Assembly (NCBI GenBank): GCA_021780415.1
Contig: JAJXYW010000315.1
Coordinates: 1 to 8,750, forward strand
DNA: 8,750 nucleotides
Direction of reading: 5' to 3'
From: Acidobacteriota bacterium
GTDB taxonomy: Bacteria; Acidobacteriota; Terriglobia; Terriglobales; Acidobacteriaceae
Below are positions 1 through 5,416 of the stretch, piece by piece (the stretch's first letter is position 1; every line of letters starts with the position of its first letter). The notes under the pieces are model-generated. The model was not told the DNA's origin, searched no databases, and was given only the letters and a program-made list of their open reading frames with translations. The translations under genes were made by a program, and so were the position numbers.

Positions 1-2
1 CC

Positions 3-137
3 ATTCTGGAAGAGGCCAGGGACCGGCCCGACCTCGTCAAGTCGGCCCCCCACGCCGCCTACCGCCGCCGCCTCGACGAGGTCGCCGCGGCGAGGAACCC
101 CAGGCTGACCTACAGACCGGAGAGCCCCAAAGGGTAA
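3..137 (+). CDS. gcvPB: Glycine dehydrogenase (decarboxylating) subunit 2, C-terminal end (partial)
   Basis: The reading frame open from the left edge to TAA at 135-137 gives 44 residues; the start lies outside the window. The visible tail has the run APHAAYRRRLDEVAAARNP preceded by an acidic helix (ILEEARDRPDLVKS). From memory this matches the end of the two-subunit P-protein of the glycine cleavage system, where the family pattern is roughly 'E-A-x-P-x-x-V-x-x-APH-x-x-x-x-RRLDE-x-x-AAR-x-P-x-L'. In that family the subunit is part of the cytoplasmic PLP-dependent enzyme that decarboxylates glycine and passes the aminomethyl group to the lipoylated H-protein; subunit 2 carries the PLP lysine, which is not in view. 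An intrinsic terminator 30 bases after the stop suggests this is the last gene of its transcript. The call rests on a short tail, so it is probable rather than certain. Confidence 0.68.
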   Translation: MLEEARDRPDLVKSAPHAAYRRRLDEVAAARNPRLTYRPESPKG

Positions 138-167
138 AGCTCACTCCCCATCAAGCATTCAACCCAG

Positions 168-193
168 GGCGGGCCGCGAGGCCCGCCTTTTTT
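168..193 (+). terminator. Intrinsic terminator after gcvPB
   Basis: GGCGGGCC (168-175) and GGCCCGCC (180-187) form a perfect 8-bp GC stem. The loop is GCGA, a GNRA-type tetraloop, and six T residues follow (188-193). It sits 30 bases after the gcvPB stop codon, as expected for a Rho-independent terminator. Confidence 0.92.
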
Positions 194-248
194 GTCCCGC
201 TGGCCCTCGGAACGATCTTCGGGCTCACACTCACTGGCCCGGCCGCAG

Positions 249-253
249 TGAAC
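249..253. repeat. Left copy of 5-bp direct repeat TGAAC (putative target-site duplication)
   Basis: TGAAC directly abuts the outer end of the left terminal inverted repeat. The identical TGAAC abuts the right one at 579-583. A perfect direct repeat immediately outside inverted repeats is the usual scar of DNA-transposon insertion. A 5-mer alone could be chance; its exact position at both ends is what carries weight. Confidence 0.6.
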
Positions 254-270
254 CCCAAATCCCGCGATTG
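254..270 (+). repeat. Left terminal inverted repeat
   Basis: CCCAAATCCCGCGATTG. It pairs with 562-578 with a single mismatch at the eighth base (C versus T when read in the same orientation). Confidence 0.75.
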
Positions 271-350
271 GACATTGGAGTGGCTCCGGAAGGCTCATAG
301 ATGGTAGTTTCCGTGGAAGACGGTCTTCACCCGCCAAGGGATTTGGGTCG

Positions 351-489
351 CCTCCGACCCCGGACTTGATCCGGGGGAGGAAGCCCCGAGGGTGGGGTGG
401 GGCCCAGCGGGCTTTGCCCGTGGGGCGGGGCCCCAGAGGGCAACGCGACGATTCGTCAGGCTTTGCCTGCGAATCGGAGGAGGAAGCCC
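351..489 (+). repeat. Hairpin-rich core of the element with an 11-bp direct repeat
   Basis: Three strong hairpins follow one another. The first is CCCCGGA/TCCGGGG (358-364 with 370-376), extended by CCTC/GAGG across a 3-base bulge. The second is CGGGC-TTT-GCCCG (408-420), with further outer pairing between 403-406 and 421-424 and an alternative long-range arm TGGGGCCC/GGGCCCCA (398-405 with 428-435). The third is CGATTCG/CGAATCG (449-455 with 470-476), continued inward by CAGGC-TTT-GCCTG with one bulged T. The direct repeat GGAGGAAGCCC lies at the foot of the first hairpin (376-386) and just after the third (479-489). This could be a structured RNA, a REP-like unit or the fold of the mobile element itself. 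No known RNA family is recognised. Confidence 0.6.
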
Positions 490-561
490 ATGGCCCTCCC
501 CGTCCAAGAGACAATGTCTTCCCCCCGTGAACCTGAACCATAGCCGAAGCCACCCGCATTT

Positions 562-578
562 CAATCGCGGAATTTGGG
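562..578 (-). repeat. Right terminal inverted repeat
   Basis: Reads CCCAAATTCCGCGATTG on the minus strand and mirrors 254-270 at 16 of 17 positions. Confidence 0.75.
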
Positions 579-583
579 TGAAC
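579..583. repeat. Right copy of 5-bp direct repeat TGAAC (putative target-site duplication)
   Basis: Immediately follows the final G of the right inverted repeat and is identical to 249-253. Confidence 0.6.
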
Positions 584-641
584 GAAGAGCCCTCGGCACC
601 GCTTCGACCGTGGGCAGAGCATTCATTTTCCCTTTAGCTGC

Positions 642-670
642 TTGACTTTACGCGTCCGTGATCCCATCAT
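642..670 (+). promoter_or_regulatory. Candidate sigma70-type promoter for the peptidase gene
   Basis: TTGACT (642-647) matches five of six bases of the -35 consensus. After a 17-base spacer comes CATCAT (665-670), which matches four of six bases of the -10 consensus. This would give a leader of roughly 110 bases before the ATG at 790. It is the best promoter-like pair I see between the mobile element and the gene, but the -10 is weak and the host sigma-factor preferences are unknown. Confidence 0.4.
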
Positions 671-772
671 TAAGCGGGGTAGCGCGGGGCGCGGGGGAAG
701 CATCCTGAGAAGTGGCCCACAACACGCCGTCACCCGAAACCGGGGGTGAACACAGGGCCCATCCACGCGGAC

Positions 773-782
773 GGGAGGGGAG
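773..782 (+). promoter_or_regulatory. Ribosome binding site that fixes the peptidase start
   Basis: GGGAGGGGAG ends 7 bases before ATG 790. The frame stays open upstream to a GTG at 712. That earlier start would add 26 polar residues ahead of the signal peptide and has no comparable purine-rich site, so 790 is preferred. Confidence 0.75.
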
Positions 783-789
783 TGTAACC

Positions 790-3700
790 ATGGGCACATT
801 CTGTTTCAGAGGTCGACGCTGGCTGTGCGGGGGCGCCGCCCTCGCCATTCTCCTTATGGCTGCTGTTCCCGCCGGGGCGCAGAAGGTCAAGGCGTCGCGC
901 GATGCACTGGATGACTTGACGCGTGTGAACACCGAGATGTGGTTGCCACCGCAACTGGAAGATGTGAATACCCTCCGGGCGAAAGCAAGTCGCGAGGAGG
1001 GGCAAAGCCTATCATCCGTGTTCTTGGAATGGGACAGGTTCCTCTCCGAGCAAGGGGGCGGCTGGTCGATGATCGTTGATCGGCTGGCCGGGCGCCCCGC
1101 CCTCCTGTGGGGGAAGGGTATCGCATGGATACCCGGCACTGCGAATTCCATTCGAAGCGAGGACCTGGAGCTTCCGCCTTTGGTGAAGAGCAAGGACGTG
1201 CCTCTTGGGAAGGTGGCCGCCATAGCCCTGGCTTTCATCGACGCTCATTATGGCCTCTTCGGGGTGGAAAGCGCGGATCTCCGGCTCAATTCAATGGCGT
1301 CAGGACCAATGCTTGACTACATCTACTTCCTGGATTTTGATTGGACCTACCACGGTATTCCCGTGGAACGCGCCCACCTCGTGTTTCGGCTGAACCACGG
1401 AAACCTCGTCCAGATGGGAGAAGAATACATCAGCTCGTCCATCCAGTCCCTGGATCCCAGGCCTGATCTGGACGCTCAGACGGCGTGGCAAATTCTTTGG
1501 GGATACTTGGGCGGGCAGACTCCCGAGGACGAAATCTTGGAACCGGGACGGCTGTTGGTGGTTCCATTTTCCGCTGCCGGGTCAGCGGAGAACCGGGCCG
1601 TCATGCCGGGACAAGGCATGGGGTACAGACTCGTCTACGCGCTGCTGTTCCGGCGCCATGGGGTGCTGGGCACATGGGAGGCTCGGGTCGATGCGCACAG
1701 CGGAGAGATCCTTTCCTTCTTGGACCGAAACGATTACGGGGCCGTGACGGGCGGCGTCTATCAGACATCCAACCTGGACACGGAGGCAGTGCGCCCCCTG
1801 GGTTTCATCAGCGTCAGCAACGGCACGACCAAGACCTGTGACGCGGGCGGCAATTATCCTTATGCCAGCGGTTCGGCCACGGCGAGCCTGACGGGCTCAT
1901 ACGTTAAGGTCGTCGATTCCTGCGGGACCTCGTCGCTGACCACGAGTACGGCGCCCGGCGACCTGGCATTTGGAACGTCCGGCGGGACCGATTGCACGAC
2001 GCCCGGGGTCGGCGGCGCCGGGAACACGCACGCTGCGCGAACCACCTACTATCACCTCACCCTTTGGAAAGAGAAGGCCATGGCCTGGCTGCCCTCCAAC
2101 ACCTGGCTTCAGGGGCAGCTCACGGACAACGTCAACCTGAATCAGACCTGCAACGCCTACTGGAGTGGCACGTCGGTCAATTTCTTCAAGAGCGGAGGGG
2201 GCTGTTCGAATACGGGCGAACTGCCCACGGTCTTTCTCCACGAAGTGGGACACGGGCTGGACGACAACGACGGGAGCCCCTCCTCGACGGTGGGCTCCAG
2301 CGAGTCCTACGCCGACATCAACGCCCTGCTCATGACCCACGACTCGTGCATCGGTGTCAACTTTAGCCCCGGCGTCCAATGTTCCGGTTACGGCAACCCC
2401 TGCACTGCCTGCACGGGTATCCGCGACGCGGACTATGCCAAGCACACCTACTCGACGAGCCCGGCCGTTCCCATCCAACTCATCGCGACAACCGGATACC
2501 ACTGCTCGAGGAGTAGAACCTACCCTGGGCCCTGCGGCTATGAGGGCCACTGCGAGTCCTACATCATGTCCGAGGTGGGGTGGGACCTGGCAATGAGGGA
2601 TCTGCCCGCTAGCGGCTACGATGTCGCGACCGCGTGGTTTATCGCCGACCGCCTCTTCTTCCTTTCGAGGCCGACCTCGGGCGACGCCTACTCGTGCCCG
2701 ACCCTGGCGACGGCCAACGGCTGTGGGACGAGCAACTGGTACGAGACCTACCTCGCGGTGGACGACGACAACGGCAACCTGAGCGATGGGACCCCGCACG
2801 CCGCAGCGATCTATGCGGCTTTCAACCGCCACGCGGTGGCCTGTTCAACTGGAAATCCCACCAGCTACTCGGCCTGCCCATCCATTGGGCAGGCTACCGT
2901 CACCGCCGTGCCGGCGAATGCTTCCGTGGCCCTCTCGTGGACCAGCGTAACCAATGCGGTCTCCTACGAGGTCTACCGCAATGAAAGCTCTGCCAACGCG
3001 GGCTATGCCAAGATCGCCTCCATCACCGCCCCGGCGACGGCCTATACCGACACAGCCGTGCAGAATGGTATCGCCTACTTCTACAGGGTGCTGGCGCTGG
3101 GATCGACATCGGCCTGCTTTGGGCCCATCAGCGGCTCCGTGAGCGCCACTCCCACACCCTGCACCCCGCCGGGGGTGCCGACGATAGCCGGCGTGAGCGC
3201 GCCGGCGGACAACGTACTGCGGGTGAGCTGGACGGCCGGCTCGCTCACCGGGGCCACCTACAAAGTCTACCGTGCGACGGGCGGCTGCCCGGGTACCAGC
3301 TACGTACTGCTTGGCTCGACCGCGGACACCTTCTACGACGACGCGCCGGTGAGCGGCGGCGCGACCTACGCCTACAAGGTGAGCGCCGTGGACTCCACAG
3401 CCGGGTGCGAGTCGGCTCTCTCCGACTGCGCACAGGGAACGGCGACGGGGACTTGCTCCCAGCCGCCGACCTTCGCCGGCCTCACCTCCGTAGCCCCCGT
3501 GTCGGGGGCCACCTGCTCCCTCCAGCTCGCCTGGAGCGCCGGCACCTCCAACTGCGGCGGAACGATCAGTTACAACCTCTACCGGAGCGCAGGCTCCGCT
3601 CCGGTTCCGCCGGCGGGACTGCTCCAGCCGGGCCTAACGGGAACGACCTACACCGACGCCAGCGTCAGCAGCGGGACGACCTATTATTACATCGTCCAAG

Positions 3701-5283
3701 CCCTCGACAGTGCCAACGGTCTGAATGACGGGAACACCACCGCCGAGAGTGGAACGCCGGGGATGGCAACCACGGTCACGCTGTACAGCAACGACTTCGA
3801 GAGCACAACCGGGCTGTCGGACTGGTCCGCGATCGTGTTCTCTGGGAGTGCCGCGGATTGGCGGGGAATCCAACAGTGCACAGCCCACTCTGGGACTCAG
3901 ATTTTCCGCTACGGCGGAACGACCTGTACGTCCAACTATTCCAATGGTAATGATGCTGGAGTTATCCCCAACGGTGCGAACGGAGGATTGAACGTTCCCG
4001 CTGGGGCTACGTCTGTGCACCTTTCGTTTTGGCACCGATGGAACTATAACAACTACGATGGAGGAAGTCTGTGGATCGCGCTTGGGACAAGCAACACGTA
4101 CACATATGTTCCCGCCTCGGCGATTCTGGCGGGTTCATACAACGGTACAGCAAGCGGATATGGTAGCTGGACGGGACAGCAGAATGCGTTCATCCAGACG
4201 ACCGTGGACCTCGATTCGGCCTGCAATGCCATCACCGGACATATGGGTGGAGCAGCGGGACAGATCGTCAAGGTGGCTTTTGATAGTTACACTGATTCGT
4301 GGTGGAAGGATTACGGCTGGTTCCTGGATGACGTCAACGTGAGCTATCAGGTTTCCGGTACCTGCACCTCCTGCTCTGCTCCCTCGTCTCTGGCGAACAA
4401 CACGGCGGCGGACCTGGACGCCTGCGCGGCGAGCGGCGTTCAGGTGACCTGGAGCCAGGACCCCGCGGACTGGGGCGACGGGGGCAGCGGAACGAGGAGC
4501 TACGACCTCCTCGTGGACGGGAGCGCGGTGCAGTCCGGGATCGCCTACCCGGCCACCTCCGCGACCTACGCGCCCGCCGACGGCGCGTCGCACGCATATG
4601 CGGTGCGCTACAACAACGGCTGCGGCCTGAACGCAACGACGGCGGGGGCCTCGGCGGCGGACGTGAACAACCCCGCCATCCCCACGATCACCGGCGGTTC
4701 TTCCAACGCGTGCCCGGCCACGTCGGTGCCCCTCTCCACCGAGGCCGCCATGAGCAGCTACCAGTGGTACCTGGGCGGTTCGCCCGTCGCCGGGGCCTCC
4801 TCCGCCACCTACACGGCGACCCAGACCGGGAGCTACACCGTCTCGTACACGAACGGCTCCGGGTGCTCCGGCACGTCCGCTCCCTTCGCGGTCACCATCG
4901 TGCCCTGCGCGGCGCCCGAAGTGTCGCCTCCTTCCGATCCCGCCCACCACCTTGTGGTCGTCAAGAACGGGAGCGGCGTGGACCTCCAGTTCCAGGAGGT
5001 GGCCAGCAGCAACTACAACGTGTACGTCTCCACCAGCCCCAATACCCATCCCTTCGCCGTGGCCTCATCCTCCACCGGCAAGAAGGACTGCGCGGCGACG
5101 ACTACCTCCATTGCCGGGGGGATGCTGCAGGTCACGGGCTACGCCGTCGAATCGGGAATCACCGCGACCGCCTCGGTCTACTACATCCTCGTGACCGCCG
5201 ACAACGGACCGGCCACCGAGGGCCCGCTGGGGAGCGATTCCCAGCTCGTCGAAAGGACCGCCGACGGGTATTGCAACCGCTAG
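790..5283 (+). CDS. Secreted gluzincin metallopeptidase (M4-like) with FTP-type propeptide, FnIII, MAM-like and Ig-like domains
   Basis: The 1497-residue protein starts with a signal peptide: an Arg-rich n-region, a hydrophobic core at about 13-27, and probable cleavage after AGA at residue 30. Residues ~31-315 resemble the FTP/PepSY propeptide that precedes thermolysin-type peptidases. The catalytic domain (~318-690) carries HEVGH at 484-488 and an ESYAD motif in which E505 would be the third zinc ligand and D509 its partner. A later GHCESY motif has H587 in the place of the thermolysin active-site histidine. These assign it to clan MA(E), extracellular zinc proteolysis; the substrate is unknown. 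Three FnIII domains follow (~702-790, 795-889, 893-990). A MAM-like jelly-roll spans ~997-1188 and ends in GWFLDDVNV. Then come FnIII/Ig-like modules (~1198-1375) and a terminal tail (~1376-1497). Cysteines are frequent, consistent with disulfides after export. It has its own candidate promoter and terminator. The jelly-roll segment is unusually AT-rich for this gene. The protease class is fairly certain; the exact family is less so. Confidence 0.9.
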   Translation: MGTFCFRGRRWLCGGAALAILLMAAVPAGAQKVKASRDALDDLTRVNTEMWLPPQLEDVNTLRAKASREEGQSLSSVFLEWDRFLSEQGGGWSMIVDRLAGRPALLWGKGIAWIPGTANSIRSEDLELPPLVKSKDVPLGKVAAIALAFIDAHYGLFGVESADLRLNSMASGPMLDYIYFLDFDWTYHGIPVERAHLVFRLNHGNLVQMGEEYISSSIQSLDPRPDLDAQTAWQILWGYLGGQTPEDEILEPGRLLVVPFSAAGSAENRAVMPGQGMGYRLVYALLFRRHGVLGTWEARVDAHSGEILSFLDRNDYGAVTGGVYQTSNLDTEAVRPLGFISVSNGTTKTCDAGGNYPYASGSATASLTGSYVKVVDSCGTSSLTTSTAPGDLAFGTSGGTDCTTPGVGGAGNTHAARTTYYHLTLWKEKAMAWLPSNTWLQGQLTDNVNLNQTCNAYWSGTSVNFFKSGGGCSNTGELPTVFLHEVGHGLDDNDGSPSSTVGSSESYADINALLMTHDSCIGVNFSPGVQCSGYGNPCTACTGIRDADYAKHTYSTSPAVPIQLIATTGYHCSRSRTYPGPCGYEGHCESYIMSEVGWDLAMRDLPASGYDVATAWFIADRLFFLSRPTSGDAYSCPTLATANGCGTSNWYETYLAVDDDNGNLSDGTPHAAAIYAAFNRHAVACSTGNPTSYSACPSIGQATVTAVPANASVALSWTSVTNAVSYEVYRNESSANAGYAKIASITAPATAYTDTAVQNGIAYFYRVLALGSTSACFGPISGSVSATPTPCTPPGVPTIAGVSAPADNVLRVSWTAGSLTGATYKVYRATGGCPGTSYVLLGSTADTFYDDAPVSGGATYAYKVSAVDSTAGCESALSDCAQGTATGTCSQPPTFAGLTSVAPVSGATCSLQLAWSAGTSNCGGTISYNLYRSAGSAPVPPAGLLQPGLTGTTYTDASVSSGTTYYYIVQALDSANGLNDGNTTAESGTPGMATTVTLYSNDFESTTGLSDWSAIVFSGSAADWRGIQQCTAHSGTQIFRYGGTTCTSNYSNGNDAGVIPNGANGGLNVPAGATSVHLSFWHRWNYNNYDGGSLWIALGTSNTYTYVPASAILAGSYNGTASGYGSWTGQQNAFIQTTVDLDSACNAITGHMGGAAGQIVKVAFDSYTDSWWKDYGWFLDDVNVSYQVSGTCTSCSAPSSLANNTAADLDACAASGVQVTWSQDPADWGDGGSGTRSYDLLVDGSAVQSGIAYPATSATYAPADGASHAYAVRYNNGCGLNATTAGASAADVNNPAIPTITGGSSNACPATSVPLSTEAAMSSYQWYLGGSPVAGASSATYTATQTGSYTVSYTNGSGCSGTSAPFAVTIVPCAAPEVSPPSDPAHHLVVVKNGSGVDLQFQEVASSNYNVYVSTSPNTHPFAVASSSTGKKDCAATTTSIAGGMLQVTGYAVESGITATASVYYILVTADNGPATEGPLGSDSQLVERTADGYCNR
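3160..4368 (+). repeat. Shared C-terminal chassis, copy 1 (two FnIII plus MAM-like domain)
   Basis: Codons 791-1193 of the peptidase gene are collinear with codons 603-1024 of the downstream gene. Both begin with CTPPG and end shortly after a GWFLD(D/N)V motif. In the best ungapped run (residues 854-901 against 668-715) 36 of 48 residues are identical. The DNA has diverged but keeps short identical runs, for example CGACCTACGCCTAC at 3362-3375 and 7431-7444. This is a paralogous protein block within coding sequence, not a mobile repeat. Confidence 0.85.
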
Positions 5284-5316
5284 AGCCAAGCATTAATATC
5301 AAGGGAGTAGTTGGGG

Positions 5317-5341
5317 GGGCGGGCTTGGGCCCGCCCTTTTT
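5317..5341 (+). terminator. Intrinsic terminator after the peptidase gene
   Basis: GGGCGGGC (5317-5324) pairs perfectly with GCCCGCCC (5329-5336) over the loop TTGG, followed by five T residues. It lies 33 bases after the stop codon and separates the peptidase gene from the next one. No convincing -35/-10 pair for the downstream gene was seen in the remaining 75 bases. Confidence 0.92.
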
Positions 5342-5404
5342 GTTCGCCGGGTTGGGCGCCCGCTCGACAGGAACCGGAGCGGCGACATCGGAGTGTTAAG
5401 TCTT

Positions 5405-5414
5405 GGAGGGAGAG
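5405..5414 (+). promoter_or_regulatory. Ribosome binding site of the propeller gene
   Basis: GGAGGGAGAG contains a full GGAGG core ending 7 bases before ATG 5417. This supports 5417 over later in-frame starts, which would cut into the signal peptide. Confidence 0.75.
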
Positions 5415-5416
5415 CC

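Larger units (their letters stand above)
254..578. mobile_element. Transposon-like element of 325 bp with inverted repeats and target duplication (MITE-like)
   Basis: The ends are CCCAAATCCCGCGATTG (254-270) and, on the opposite strand, CCCAAATTCCGCGATTG (562-578), matching at 16 of 17 positions. Similarity continues inward: GTGGCTCCGG at 280-289 matches GTGGCTTCGG on the other strand at 544-553, at nearly the same distance from each end. TGAAC flanks both sides as a 5-bp direct repeat. The interior contains several hairpins and no recognisable transposase; the ORFs crossing it show no familiar domain. The features fit a non-autonomous miniature element mobilised in trans, or a heavily deleted insertion sequence. 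I cannot name the family. It lies between the gcvPB terminator and the promoter region of the peptidase gene. The structural signature is seen directly; mobility is inferred. Confidence 0.72.

Noticed and set aside
591..609. Possible sigma54 (-24/-12) promoter around CGGCACCGCTTCGAC
   Set aside because: The GG at 595-596 has no GC at the required -12 distance, so the defining spacing fails.
110..637. Small open frames on both strands across the gcvPB-peptidase intergenic region
   Set aside because: They run through the terminator, inverted repeats and hairpins, show no familiar domain and have no good ribosome binding site. The DNA structure explains the region better.
731..748. CACCC/GGGTG hairpin in the peptidase leader as a possible riboswitch or attenuator
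   Set aside because: It is a single 5-bp stem in GC-rich DNA with no conserved aptamer features and no U-tract.
712..789. GTG start 26 codons upstream for the peptidase
   Set aside because: It would bury the signal peptide behind a polar extension and lacks a strong ribosome binding site, whereas ATG 790 has GGGAGGGGAG at good spacing.
1897..2832. A 311-residue minus-strand frame opposite the peptidase catalytic domain
   Set aside because: It overlaps the HEVGH-containing region completely, and its Val/Gly/Arg-biased translation is typical of antisense shadows in high-GC DNA.
5342..5404. Promoter for the propeller gene between terminator and ribosome binding site
   Set aside because: TTGGGC at 5352 and TGTTAA at 5394 are isolated half-sites with no partner at 16-18 bases. 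Nothing supportable was found.
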